From: Natrinema sp031626495
Lineage (GTDB): Archaea; Halobacteriota; Halobacteria; Halobacteriales; Natrialbaceae
Assembly (NCBI RefSeq): GCF_031626495.1
Contig: NZ_JAMQOJ010000003.1
Coordinates: 1 to 64,000 of the forward strand
DNA length: 64,000 nt
Direction of reading: 5' to 3'
This document shows, one piece after another, positions 24,008-36,110 of the stretch; positions within the stretch are counted from its first letter, which is position 1; each line of letters begins with the position of its first letter. The translations under genes were made by a program, and so were the position numbers. Under the pieces are notes generated by a model. That model was not told the origin of the DNA. It worked only from the letters and a program-made list of their open reading frames with translations, and made no database searches.

Positions 24008-25510
24008 ATGCTCGAAGTGTACCTCTGGATCGGCCTCGGTTTATTCATGACCGTGGTCGCCGGACTGGCGTATCTCGGATGGACGAGGACGCAAAGCATG
24101 TCGGACTTCGCGATCGCGAGCGCGACGCTCGGTCCGTACGCCCTCGGGGCGGCGTTCGCCGCGACGTTCTTCAGCGCGGCGACGTTCGTCGGCTACGTCG
24201 GCTGGTCGTACAACTACGGCCTGTCGAACCTCTGGATGTATCTGGCGTTGATCGGCGCGTCGCCGATCGCGCTGATCCTGTTCGCGAAGCGAGTCCGCGA
24301 GATCAACGTGACCCAGAAGGCCCTCTCGCTTCCCGACTGGCTCGGCTCGTTCTACGGGAGTCAGTTCGTCCGCGTGTGGGGCGCGCTGGCGGTCATGTTC
24401 AACGTGTTCTACATCGCGGCCCAGCTCGATGCCGGTGCGCTGTTCTTCACCGTGCTGCTAGGATTCGAACAGGGAATCGCGCTCACCATCATCACGGTCA
24501 TCGTGGTGCTCTACGTCATCGCCGGCGCGACCTACGCCGACATCTACACCGACGCCGTTCAGGCCGTCCTGATGGCGATTATGGGCGTGGTCATTTTCGT
24601 TTCGGCGTTCTGGATATTCGGGGGCGGCCCGATCGAGACGTTCTCGCACATCGAGGCCGAGATGGCTGCGTCCGATCCGTCGCTGCTCAATCCGATCAAC
24701 CCCGAGTCGGCGATCTACTACAGCGGGTTCGCGATTCTCTCGATCTTCATCCTCGAGTTCGCGTTCTCCGCTCAGCCACAGCTGTTTAACAAGGTCCTGG
24801 CGCTCGACGATCCGCGGAACCTCCGCAAGATGATCGTCACTTACGTCGGCCTGACGATGTGTTTTCTTTTGACGATTCTCGGCGGATTCTACCTCCTCGC
24901 GCTCGACTCGGGGCTCACGACTGCCGATGAAGCCATCTTCGTGTACGCGATGGACTACCTACCCGCGATCGTCGCGGCCTTCCTCGGACTGGTCATCCTC
25001 GCGGCCGCGTTGTCGACGACCGACGGCCTGTTCATCGTGCTCTCGACGGCGGTCGCCAACGACATCTTCCTGAAGTACCTCGTCGAGGACGGCTACGTCG
25101 ACATGGAAGCCGGGCGCGCCGACACCGTCTCCCGGTACCTCGCGCAGGGCGTCGTGCTCGCCGTCGGAGTCATCGCGTACGCCATTGCGTTGACCTCGCC
25201 GTTCAACATTGGGGAGCTGATCTGGATCGGTATTTCGGGGGTCGCGGCCGCGACGGTTCCGCCGATCATGTTCGGGATCTATTTCCCGAACTTCGTCACC
25301 AGAAAGGCGGCGATCGCCTCGATGATCGTCGGCGTCGTCGGCTACACCGTCATCACGTTCGTCTCGAACGCGCCGAGCGTGTTCGTTCGCGGCACCTACG
25401 GCCTGTTGTTGTCCTCGGCCGTGATGGTCGTTATCAGCGCTGCCACCGAACAGGAGGAGGGCGTCGCCGAAATAGCTGATACGACCGACGCGCCGATGGG
25501 GGGTGATTGA
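24008..25510 (+). CDS. Sodium:solute symporter (SSS family)
   Basis: A 500-residue membrane protein with about 13 hydrophobic segments. The loop TFFSAATFVGYVGWSYNYGL near 57-76 and the segment AGATYADIYTDAVQAVLM near 175-192 are characteristic of the SSS family (PutP/PanF/SglT fold) where Na+ and substrate bind. It drives uptake of a small solute with the Na+ gradient. The gene is followed by a 52-residue membrane protein and an amidase, all co-directional with overlaps or 1-bp gaps, so the imported solute is probably the amidase substrate or its product. Confidence 0.9.
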   Translation: MLEVYLWIGLGLFMTVVAGLAYLGWTRTQSMSDFAIASATLGPYALGAAFAATFFSAATFVGYVGWSYNYGLSNLWMYLALIGASPIALILFAKRVREINVTQKALSLPDWLGSFYGSQFVRVWGALAVMFNVFYIAAQLDAGALFFTVLLGFEQGIALTIITVIVVLYVIAGATYADIYTDAVQAVLMAIMGVVIFVSAFWIFGGGPIETFSHIEAEMAASDPSLLNPINPESAIYYSGFAILSIFILEFAFSAQPQLFNKVLALDDPRNLRKMIVTYVGLTMCFLLTILGGFYLLALDSGLTTADEAIFVYAMDYLPAIVAAFLGLVILAAALSTTDGLFIVLSTAVANDIFLKYLVEDGYVDMEAGRADTVSRYLAQGVVLAVGVIAYAIALTSPFNIGELIWIGISGVAAATVPPIMFGIYFPNFVTRKAAIASMIVGVVGYTVITFVSNAPSVFVRGTYGLLLSSAVMVVISAATEQEEGVAEIADTTDAPMGGD

Positions 25511-25511
25511 A

Positions 25512-25670
25512 ATGGCAGCGATCATGTGGACGGTCTGGCTCGTCGGCGTAGCGCTCTCACTGGTCACGATCTACGCCCTGTTGCGCATCCTCTATGACGA
25601 GGAAAAAGCCGACCGAGCGCCGGGGCCGAACGCCGAGACCACCGGAACCAAACTGGAGGCAGACAACTGA
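25512..25670 (+). CDS. 52-residue single-span membrane protein between symporter and amidase
   Basis: The sequence MAAIMWTVWLVGVALSLVTI begins a hydrophobic segment of about 22 residues (about 5-26), followed by an acidic, Pro/Thr-rich cytoplasmic tail ending KLEADN. It starts one base after the symporter stop and its TGA overlaps the ATG of the amidase by one base, so it is tightly coupled to both. Small partner proteins are known for several SSS transporters (for example YhdT with PanF, DUF485 with ActP), which suggests a subunit role, but there is no sequence match that I can claim. It is below the size usually annotated automatically. Confidence 0.7.
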   Translation: MAAIMWTVWLVGVALSLVTIYALLRILYDEEKADRAPGPNAETTGTKLEADN

Positions 25671-27166
25671 TGGACCGGCCGGATCTCGAATCGGTCGCTA
25701 CTGACCTCGGGTTCGACCTTCCCAGCGACGCCATCGCGAACTGCCTCGCGGCCGCGGACGAACTCCGCGAGCGATCGACGTCGGTAGCGACCGCGACGTC
25801 GAGCGAGGGTTCGGTCGAGCGCCACGGTTCGCGGATCGACGACGACCACGGCGCCCTGCTCGACGGCTACGACGACCCCCGAGAGCGAGCGCCGGACCCG
25901 GATACTGATCGGCTGCTCGCGGGGACCACCGTCGTCGTGAAGGACAACATCGCGGCCGCCGGCCTCGAGCTGACCTGTGGCTCCGACGGGTTTTCCCACG
26001 TTCCCGACTTCGACGCCGCGGTCGTCGACGCGCTCCTCGAGAGCGGTGCCGGCCTGCTGGGCAAGGCGAACATGGACGCGTTCGCGTTCGGTCCCAGCGG
26101 TGAGTTCAGCCGCATCGAGGAGGTACGGAACCCCCTCGACGCGGCGCGGATCCCCGGCGGCTCCTCGAGCGGGAGCGGGGCGGCCGTCGCCGCGGGGACC
26201 GTCGACGCGGCTCTCGGAACCGACACCGGCGGAAGCGTTCGGATTCCTGCTGCTTGCTGTGGGATCGTCGGTATCAAACCGACTTACGGGACCGTCCCGA
26301 CTCACGGCGTCGTCCCGTTCGCGCCGTCGCTGGACACCGTCGGTCCGCTCGCGCGGGACCTCGAGACCGCCGACGCAGTTCGGCGCAGTATCCAGGCCGC
26401 CGACCGGCGGGATCTGAAGACTGGTCCGTCCGAGTCCGCCGAATCGGCAGTCGATGTCGACGGCGGCGAGACGATCTCATTCGGCGTTCCCACCCAGTTC
26501 CTCGAGCGGTGTTCGGCCGCCGTGATCGAGCGATTCGACGCGCTTAGGGCCGAAATCGAGGCCGAGACCGACGCGACCGTCGAGTCGGTGTCGCTCCCGC
26601 TCGGTGTGATCGAGGAGGCCTACTTCCTGATCGGTTCGACGGAGTTCGCCTGGTACATCAGACAGCGGGGCACCGTCCGCGGCGTCGGGTCGACGTATTC
26701 GGAGCGCTGGTCGCGGGCGTTCGGCGAGTTCGTCGACGAACACGGGTTCAGCGATCACGTCGCCGAGCGCGTGCTTCCCGCGGCGGCGCTCGACTCCACC
26801 GAAGCCGGCGCGCCGTACGTCGCCGGCCGTCGCGAAGCGATGGCGTTCGACCGACGGCTACGGGAGTCGTTCGCGGCCGTCGACTGTCTCCTGTTGCCGA
26901 CGATCCGTTCGCTGCCCCCCCGTCGGGGCGAAGTGACCGCACACGAGGGGGTCAACGACCTGCTCGGCAACACCGCGCCGTTCAATCTGACGGGGAACCC
27001 GGCCGTCTCCGTACCCGTCGATGCGGTCAACGGCCTTCCGGTTAGCGCACAGATCGTCGCGCCCCGCTACGGGGACGACTGCGCGGTCGCCGGCGCGGCA
27101 CTCGTTAAGCGGGCTATCGGGCGTTCGACCGACCTCAAGCCGCCCGAGATCGACGTCAACGACTGA
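25670..27166 (+). CDS. Amidase (amidase-signature family)
   Basis: A 498-residue hydrolase using the Ser-cisSer-Lys triad. Lys91 lies in TVVVKDNIAA, the Gly-Ser stretch GGSSSGSG covers about 163-170 with the cis-serine, and the nucleophile Ser189 is in GTDTGGSVRIPAA. The family also includes GatA, but here gatC/gatB are absent and the neighbours are transporter genes, so a catabolic role on a small amide is more likely. Composition is normal for the genome. The substrate cannot be told from sequence. Confidence 0.9.
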   Translation: MDRPDLESVATDLGFDLPSDAIANCLAAADELRERSTSVATATSSEGSVERHGSRIDDDHGALLDGYDDPRERAPDPDTDRLLAGTTVVVKDNIAAAGLELTCGSDGFSHVPDFDAAVVDALLESGAGLLGKANMDAFAFGPSGEFSRIEEVRNPLDAARIPGGSSSGSGAAVAAGTVDAALGTDTGGSVRIPAACCGIVGIKPTYGTVPTHGVVPFAPSLDTVGPLARDLETADAVRRSIQAADRRDLKTGPSESAESAVDVDGGETISFGVPTQFLERCSAAVIERFDALRAEIEAETDATVESVSLPLGVIEEAYFLIGSTEFAWYIRQRGTVRGVGSTYSERWSRAFGEFVDEHGFSDHVAERVLPAAALDSTEAGAPYVAGRREAMAFDRRLRESFAAVDCLLLPTIRSLPPRRGEVTAHEGVNDLLGNTAPFNLTGNPAVSVPVDAVNGLPVSAQIVAPRYGDDCAVAGAALVKRAIGRSTDLKPPEIDVND

Positions 27167-27198
27167 TTCTGGCCCTTGCTGGCGGTCTGGTGGGCCGT

Positions 27199-27984
27199 CT
27201 ACGGCGTCGAATCGACCGAGTGGGCGATGTTCAACTCCAGTTCGTTGGTCGTGCCGAGCAACAACGTCGCGATCTCGCGTTCCTTCTCTGGATCGGTAAA
27301 GCGGTTCGTCGGCCCGGAGATACTAAACGCGCCCACGACGGATCCGTCACGGCGTCTGACCGGCGCGCCGAACGCGGTCAGACCGGCGATGTGTTCCTCT
27401 CGGTTGACCGCGTACCCTTGTTCGCGGATCGTCGCCAGTTCCTCGTATAGCGTCGCCTCGTCGGTAATCGACTCAGACGTCACGGGGTCGAGCCTGCGCT
27501 CCTCGAGGATCTGCTTGACCCGCTCCTCGGACTCGAACGCGAGGATGGCCTTCCCAGCGGCTGTCGCATGCATGGGCATACGAGATCCGAGTTGCGGGGC
27601 TGTCTCAACGGCGTGGTCTCCCGTTGCTCGCGAGACACAGACGCCGTAGCCGTGCTCTTCGACGACGAACTGTGCCCGTTCATTCGTTTCGGCGGCCAGT
27701 TCCGTCGTCTTTTCGCGGGCCAACTGGACCGCGTCGCCACGGCTGCGGGCCGCCTCGGCCAGACCCAGAAACCGGAGTCCAACGGCGAACTCGTCGGCGT
27801 CACCGACGATGTACTCGAGCTGTTCCAGCGTTTTGAGGTGTCTGTGAACCGTGCTCTTGGCGATGTCAAGTTCGTCGGCGATCGTCGAGAGCGACGAGTA
27901 GCCGCGCTGTTGGAGATACTCGAGTATTTCGAACGACGTCGCCGTGGCGCGGACTGCGCCGACGTCGTCGGTACCGTTGGACAT
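27199..27984 (-). CDS. IclR family transcriptional regulator
   Basis: A 261-residue protein. It has a winged helix at about 13-75 (SFEILEYLQQRGYSSLSTIA, then AKSTVHRHLKTLEQLEY) and an IclR effector-binding domain at about 80-250 (MPMHATAAGKAILAF is the usual core). The gene is convergent with the amidase operon, 32 bp away. It is the obvious candidate regulator of that operon, with the amide or its acid product as effector. The N-terminal start could move slightly but the HTH fixes the gene. Confidence 0.9.
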   Translation of the reverse strand: MSNGTDDVGAVRATATSFEILEYLQQRGYSSLSTIADELDIAKSTVHRHLKTLEQLEYIVGDADEFAVGLRFLGLAEAARSRGDAVQLAREKTTELAAETNERAQFVVEEHGYGVCVSRATGDHAVETAPQLGSRMPMHATAAGKAILAFESEERVKQILEERRLDPVTSESITDEATLYEELATIREQGYAVNREEHIAGLTAFGAPVRRRDGSVVGAFSISGPTNRFTDPEKEREIATLLLGTTNELELNIAHSVDSTP

Positions 27985-28058
27985 AGATCTGCTATTCGAT
28001 CACGCTTCGAGCAGCATGAACGTTCTCCCCGCAGCCCTGCGGAGCGGCGCCGACTGGA

Positions 28059-29525
28059 TTAACTTTCCTCGACCGAGACGACCAATCGAAGTCCGCCGGC
28101 TTCGCTCTCCTCGACCGCGATCGACCAGCCGTGTGCGTCGACGACCTCGTCGACGATCGCCAGACCGAAACCGGTGCCCTCCGCGGCGGTGCTGTACCCC
28201 GATTCGAGAATGTCGTCGCGCTCGTCCGGTGGGACGCCGGGACCGTCGTCGGCGATCGCGAATCCGCCGTCGATGGCCTCGATCGTCAGCGTTGCGTCGG
28301 TGCCAGCGTGCTCGCGGGCGTTACGGAAGACGTTCTCGAAGAGGACGAGCAGCCGATCCGCGTCGGCCTCGATCGTCGGTAACGACTCGTCGCGGACGAG
28401 CTCGATCTCCGGATCGACGGTGCGGTGGGCTTGGTCGATGACCGCGTCGAGAGCGACCGGTTCCGTCTCGGTCAACTGCTGCCCGCTGCGGGCGAGCGCG
28501 AGGACGCTCTCGATGAGGTCGTTCATCCGACCGAGCGCCCACGCGATCTCCTCGTGGTAGCGCTCGCCGTCGTCGTCGACGTGCGGTTCGAGGTTCTCGA
28601 GGTGGCCCGCGGCGAGGGTCAACGGGTTCCGGAGGTCGTGAGAGACGGTGCTGGCGAAGGCGTCGAGGCGGTCGTTCTGGCGCTCGAGTTCGCGTTCCCG
28701 TCGCTTCCGTTCGCTGACGTCGGTGTAGATCGCGTACTCGTAGACCTCGTCGTCGATCTCGGTCGCAAAGCCCACGAGGCGGAACGCGCCGCGACCCTCG
28801 GCCGTCAGTCGGTCCACGTCGGCCGTGACGACCTCCTCGAGTCCCACGGCGTCGGCGATAGCCACCGGATCGCCGTCGTCCGGAACGAGCACGTCGTCGA
28901 TCGCGCTGCCGGTGATGGCCGATTTCGCGTAGCCGAAGGTCCCCTCGAACGCCGGATTGGCGTCGACGATCTGTTTCGTGCCGTCGTCACGCAGCACGAT
29001 GATCGGATCGGGACTGTGCTCGAACACCGCGGCGAACCGATCGCGTTCGGTCCGGGGAGCCCACCGTTCTCGCTCCGGTCGGGGTCGGCCATCGGTAACA
29101 GGTTCGTCGCCGTCGGGAGTCGCGTCGCCGACCGTCTCGAGCTGGGCGAGCAGCCGCTCGATCGAATTCTCGCGATCTTTCGGGACGTATCCCGACAGGC
29201 CCGCCGTGATGGCGTCGCTGGCGAGCGTCTCGTCGCCGTCGGCGGTGTAGAGGACGAACGGGGCGTCCGCGAGGCCGTCAGCACGGATGCGTTCGTACAG
29301 CGACAGCGCGTCCGTCTCCTCGAGTCGGTACTCGGTGACGACGCACGGCCGTCCGTCGGCACCGACGAGTGCGTCTCGGAGGGCGGTCGCCGTTGCGACG
29401 GGTTCGACCGCGAGGTCGGCTGTCGTCTCGAGCTCGTCGGCGAGTCGCCGGCGGGCCTCGGGGTCCGGATCGGCGTAGATAACGGGTGGGAAGCGCTGAA
29501 AACCTGTGGTGCCGAACGCAGCCAT
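28059..29525 (-). CDS. Receiver-PAS histidine kinase
   Basis: A 488-residue cytoplasmic sensor. It has an N-terminal receiver-like domain (about 14-132), a PAS domain (about 160-272), the HisKA dimerisation helix with the phospho-acceptor His296 in FASTVSHDLRNPL, and an HATPase domain with NVFRNAREHAG, DDGPGVP and GTGFGLAI. In the receiver domain the usual phospho-acceptor aspartate is replaced: the segment reads CVVTEYRLEETDAL with Glu65, although the conserved lysine (Lys116) remains. No membrane segment is present. No response regulator is adjacent. Confidence 0.9.
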   Translation of the reverse strand: MAAFGTTGFQRFPPVIYADPDPEARRRLADELETTADLAVEPVATATALRDALVGADGRPCVVTEYRLEETDALSLYERIRADGLADAPFVLYTADGDETLASDAITAGLSGYVPKDRENSIERLLAQLETVGDATPDGDEPVTDGRPRPERERWAPRTERDRFAAVFEHSPDPIIVLRDDGTKQIVDANPAFEGTFGYAKSAITGSAIDDVLVPDDGDPVAIADAVGLEEVVTADVDRLTAEGRGAFRLVGFATEIDDEVYEYAIYTDVSERKRRERELERQNDRLDAFASTVSHDLRNPLTLAAGHLENLEPHVDDDGERYHEEIAWALGRMNDLIESVLALARSGQQLTETEPVALDAVIDQAHRTVDPEIELVRDESLPTIEADADRLLVLFENVFRNAREHAGTDATLTIEAIDGGFAIADDGPGVPPDERDDILESGYSTAAEGTGFGLAIVDEVVDAHGWSIAVEESEAGGLRLVVSVEES

Positions 29526-29660
29526 CTAGTCGACTCGAAGGAGGGAACGAGCTATGATAAGCGATATGGCCAACGAGGGCGGTTATAGCCGTCAGAAACC
29601 GCGATCAGACGACGACTGAATGGTGGGAGAGGGTCACACTCACTCCGGAGAGATCGGCCG

Positions 29661-29712
29661 CGCGTGCTGGAAACCGGCGGTCCCTGAAATCCCCGCCCGC
29701 GGGTTCGAATTT
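29661..29712 (+). other. Possible fragment of a tRNA-Ser gene
   Basis: The sequence TGCTGGAAACCGGCGG looks like an anticodon loop (CTGGAAA, anticodon GGA) and following stem of a serine tRNA. It continues with a GGCGG/CCGCC hairpin in the place of the long variable arm, and ends with GGGTTCGAAT, the T-loop consensus. The 3' half of the T stem and the acceptor stem do not match. If real, it is a decayed or partial copy; it is not a working tRNA gene. Confidence 0.25.
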
Positions 29713-29786
29713 CGAAAAGGCATTTCGAGATTCGTACTGTATCGTGGGGCTTATTACGATGTGCGAACTCCAATTCGACAAGACAA

Positions 29787-32963
<3,177 letters not shown>

Positions 32964-32980
32964 CGCGGTCACGTCGGTTC

Positions 32981-33002
32981 GCGCCGGTTTTCGGTTTTCG
33001 TT
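32981..33002 (+). terminator. T-rich terminator after carB
   Basis: CCGG followed by two runs of four T residues within 25 bp of the carB stop codon, a pattern common at archaeal gene ends. Confidence 0.4.
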
Positions 33003-33026
33003 CGTCGCGAGTCGCGGATAGTACCT

Positions 33027-33344
33027 CTACGTGATGATTCTCCACGTCGATCGGAGCACGAGGAGCACGAGTATTCCGATCGCCGCCACTCGCAACGCGC
33101 CTGCCAGGTGCCGTCTGTCCTTTGGTAAGAACTCCGCGATCCCGGAAAGCCCGACTGCGGTCCCGATGACGAGCATGCTGGCGAGACCGCTGTTGGTGAC
33201 GACGATTCCGTCGAGACCGACGGCACAGGCTCGCCGGACCAGGTCTGCGGGCGGCGTCACGCCGTCGTAGGACGCGCTGGTGTGGACGTGAGGATCGATT
33301 CGGAGCGTTCGCGGCCGGCCGCCGCTCGCGGCGCGCCCCGTCAT
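33027..33344 (-). pseudogene. Truncated PHP-domain protein joined to an unrelated membrane segment
   Basis: Residues 1-51 read as the start of a PHP phosphoesterase: RIDPHVHTSASYDG carries the metal-binding H-x-H motif and DLVRRACAVGLDGIVVTN ends at what should be the next metal site (normally T-D-H). From about residue 52 the protein changes to a membrane segment (ASMLVIGTAVGLSGIAEFLP, later AAIGILVLLVLRSTW), unlike any PHP domain. The missing T-D-H and the remaining sites mean the phosphoesterase cannot work. The start overlaps the stop of the phosphatidyltransferase gene by 4 bases (ATGA), so the two were an operon. Whether the chimeric product is made is unknown. Confidence 0.65.
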
Positions 33345-34057
33345 AGGTAGCCGAACTCGAGGGCGAGTGCGAGTCCGGCGGCGGCCACCGCGGCGAGACC
33401 GGCCAGTACGTGGCTGGTGTCGGTCTTGTAGGCCTTGTAATCGGAACCCATCAGCGGGCAGGCGATACAGATGGCGAGTCCGGCCAGCCAGCCGTTCCAG
33501 GCCCCGACGAAAGCGGCGAGGAAGTAGTTCGCGACGACGACGAGGTTCGTGTGGACGACGGTGGTGCCGTGATAGAAGCTGGCTCCGTCGTCGGAGCCGA
33601 ACCCTTCACTGTTGTGTCGAACCAGTCGAAGCCCGCCGAACGCGAGGACGAGGAAGCCGACGACGAGGCTGGCGAACATACCCGGCGCGAGAACGAAGTG
33701 ATACAAGAGCACTGCCGGCACCAGATACGCGAAGATGTCGATGAACGAGTCGACTTGCCGTCCGAACGGCGAGGACGTACCCGTCCGGCGGGCGTACCAG
33801 CCGTCGGCCTTGTCGAGACAGAACGCGCCGAACATGGCCAGCAGCGCCCAGTTCGGCTCCCCGCCGACGAACAGGAGCGCGCTCGCCCAGCCGACGAACA
33901 GCGCGCCGAGGCTGATGTAGTCCGCGCCGGTGAGCTGTTCGAACACGTTCGTCCTGTCGGCCGCCTTCGTGACCCGCCGGTCGGCGGGATCGAACCGGTT
34001 CCAGGCCCCTCGGATCGCCTCTCGCAGTTCTCCCGTCATTCGCTCGAGTGGAGCCAC
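33341..34057 (-). CDS. CDP-alcohol phosphatidyltransferase family protein
   Basis: A 238-residue membrane enzyme of phospholipid synthesis that joins a CDP-activated lipid to an alcohol. The catalytic motif is complete: DKADGWYAR, then eight residues, then GRQVDSFID, that is D-x2-D-G-x2-A-R-x8-G-x3-D-x3-D, at about 82-107. About five hydrophobic helices follow. The alcohol (glycerol phosphate, serine, inositol or another) cannot be told from the sequence. The truncated PHP gene overlaps its end. Confidence 0.88.
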   Translation of the reverse strand: MAPLERMTGELREAIRGAWNRFDPADRRVTKAADRTNVFEQLTGADYISLGALFVGWASALLFVGGEPNWALLAMFGAFCLDKADGWYARRTGTSSPFGRQVDSFIDIFAYLVPAVLLYHFVLAPGMFASLVVGFLVLAFGGLRLVRHNSEGFGSDDGASFYHGTTVVHTNLVVVANYFLAAFVGAWNGWLAGLAICIACPLMGSDYKAYKTDTSHVLAGLAAVAAAGLALALEFGYL

Positions 34058-34212
34058 TGCAGCGATCAGTATAAACCTACTCCGAGAACTATTTACTTAT
34101 GACTCGACTATATATCTGCTGTCGTCTACGTTCCACTCGATAACGATAGCCAGTCCCTGCGATTCGCGACGACCGACGCTAGAGCGCCTTTCGCTGTTCC
34201 ACTGACCGCCCG

Positions 34213-34782
34213 CTACAGCGCTCGCGTCGCTCGATGCGTGAGAGGCCCCGCTCTAACGTACCGTCGACGACGACGGGGTTCGAAGCCGTGGCGCTCGAAC
34301 AGTCGCCGGGACGGGCTGTTGTCGAGCGCGACGAGCGCGGTGGCTCGCCGGACCCCGCGTTCGCGCGCCTGCCGGCAGGCCTCGGCGACGATCGCCGTCG
34401 CGATCCCCCGGTTTCGGTGGTCGCGATCGACGAAGACGCGCCTGATGTAGGCTCCGTCGAACGCGAGCGTTCGCTCGAGCGGGTGAATCTCGTGAGCAGC
34501 GTCGACCGAGCAGAAACAGTAGCCTCGGAGCCGTCCGTCCTCGAGCGCGGCGATCACTCGTTCGTCGGGACGGAGTTCGTCGACGGGTGCGTCGAGCGGC
34601 GCTACCTGTCCGGGCTCGCAGACCTCGACCGAGAACGCCCCCGCGTCAGCGGTATCGAAGGTGGCTTGCTCGAGCGTCGCGACGTACTCGGTCATCACTG
34701 TCGCGGTGAGTCCCATTCGCGCGAGTGCGTCGTAGGCGGTACGACCGTACCGGTTTCGGGTCAGCCGCCAGAGTTCGGGCAT
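34213..34782 (-). CDS. GNAT family N-acetyltransferase
   Basis: A 189-residue protein. The acetyl-CoA-binding motif A is RVFVDRDHRNRGIATAIVAE at about 115-134 with the R-x-x-G-x-A pattern, and motif B follows in LVALDNSPSRRLFERHGFEP. The N-terminal half is more variable and probably binds the substrate. The C-terminal end is Arg-rich. Substrate unknown; the gene stands alone between divergent units. Confidence 0.88.
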   Translation of the reverse strand: MPELWRLTRNRYGRTAYDALARMGLTATVMTEYVATLEQATFDTADAGAFSVEVCEPGQVAPLDAPVDELRPDERVIAALEDGRLRGYCFCSVDAAHEIHPLERTLAFDGAYIRRVFVDRDHRNRGIATAIVAEACRQARERGVRRATALVALDNSPSRRLFERHGFEPRRRRRYVRAGPLTHRATRAL

Positions 34783-34934
34783 CAGTCGTCTTTCACCGAC
34801 GCTGGAATAAATAGTTAGTGCTGCAGGCGAGTCGGCACTCGTATTTACCGTTCGAATTTACGGCATCTCGTTATAGCTATATAGAATGCTGTATGGTCTT
34901 ATAGGTGCTCGAGCGCTACCCCGGACCGCGACTC

Positions 34935-36077
34935 ATGTCCGAACAGACCAGACGCGACGTGCTTCGGCTCGCGACCGCATCGACTGCCGCCGGCGCGCTC
35001 ACGATCGGCTCGGCAGTGTCCGCACAATCGAACGACGGCGGCTGGGAGCAGGCCAAATCGCCGACCGGGAAGGCGCTCAACGACGCCGTCGACACCGCCG
35101 CGGGACCGTTCGCGGCCGGGGTAGACGGAAACGTCGTCGCGCGGCGGGACGACGGCTGGCAGAAAGTCGTCGCTTACGGTCCGCAGGCCCGGAGCCGTCG
35201 GCTGACCGGGATCGACGCCACAGACGATGGGAAAGCGGTCTGGTTCGTCGGCGGCAGCGGCGTTATCGGCGAGTACAACGTCGAGACGAAGACGCTGACG
35301 AACTACTCCGCACCGAAAGGGAAGACGAGCACCTGGGAGGACTGCGCCGTGCGCGGAACGGCCGGCGAGAACGAACGCCTCTACTTCGTCAACGGCTCCG
35401 GCGAATTGCTCGTCGGCGTCCGGCAGGACAGCGGCGCGATGAAGTACGAGGACGTGATCAAGCCCGGCGGCGGCTCGACGATTCCCGGTATCGATTTCCA
35501 CTCGCGGAAGGCCGGTCACGTCTGTTCGACGAGCCAGTTCGTCGCGGAGTCGACCGACGGCGGGAGCACGTGGGAACAGATCGGCATCGACTTCGCTGGC
35601 GGCGCGTTCTTCGACATCGCGAGCCGCGGCCCGAAAGACGTCAACGTCGCCGCCGGCTCCGGGATCATCTACCGCTACGATGGCTTCCGCTGGACGCCCC
35701 ACGTCGTCGACGACCAGCGTCGCGCCGTCCGCGCCGTCGATCGTGACGGGGCCGCCGGACTGGCTGCCGGCGACGGCGGCACGCTGTTCGAGCGCCAGTC
35801 CGCGGGGCAGTGGCGCCAGTACCAGCCCATCGTCACATCGAAACTCCGCGGCGTTTCGACGGGCACGTCGTACGACGTCGCGGTCGGCGATGGCGGCACC
35901 ATCGTCGAACGGCCAGTCGGCGGAACTGACGCCGAAACCGGCGGCGGGAACACGACCGAGAACGACACGAATTCGACGACGAACGCGACGGCGCTCTCGA
36001 TGGACGCACCCACCGCGGAGCCGCTCTCCGTGGAAAACTACGTCGAGGGGACGTGGATCGACGATCGGCAGCGCTGA
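34935..36077 (+). CDS. Tat-exported beta-propeller-like protein
   Basis: About 380 residues. A twin-arginine signal (QTRRDVLRLATASTAAGALT) without a lipobox Cys predicts export as a folded, unanchored protein. The body contains repeated short beta motifs (GWQKVVAYGP, AVWFVGGSGVIGEYN, STDGGSTWEQIG, GDGGTLFERQS), which look like the blades of a propeller of the YCF48/sialidase-like kind. The end is Thr/Asn-rich. I chose ATG 34935 because a TATA-like CTTATAGG about 30 bp upstream fits a leaderless start. Function unknown. Confidence 0.7.
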   Translation: MSEQTRRDVLRLATASTAAGALTIGSAVSAQSNDGGWEQAKSPTGKALNDAVDTAAGPFAAGVDGNVVARRDDGWQKVVAYGPQARSRRLTGIDATDDGKAVWFVGGSGVIGEYNVETKTLTNYSAPKGKTSTWEDCAVRGTAGENERLYFVNGSGELLVGVRQDSGAMKYEDVIKPGGGSTIPGIDFHSRKAGHVCSTSQFVAESTDGGSTWEQIGIDFAGGAFFDIASRGPKDVNVAAGSGIIYRYDGFRWTPHVVDDQRRAVRAVDRDGAAGLAAGDGGTLFERQSAGQWRQYQPIVTSKLRGVSTGTSYDVAVGDGGTIVERPVGGTDAETGGGNTTENDTNSTTNATALSMDAPTAEPLSVENYVEGTWIDDRQR

Positions 36078-36110
36078 CGTCCCTGACCGCGGTGGAAACC
36101 CGGCACTGGC

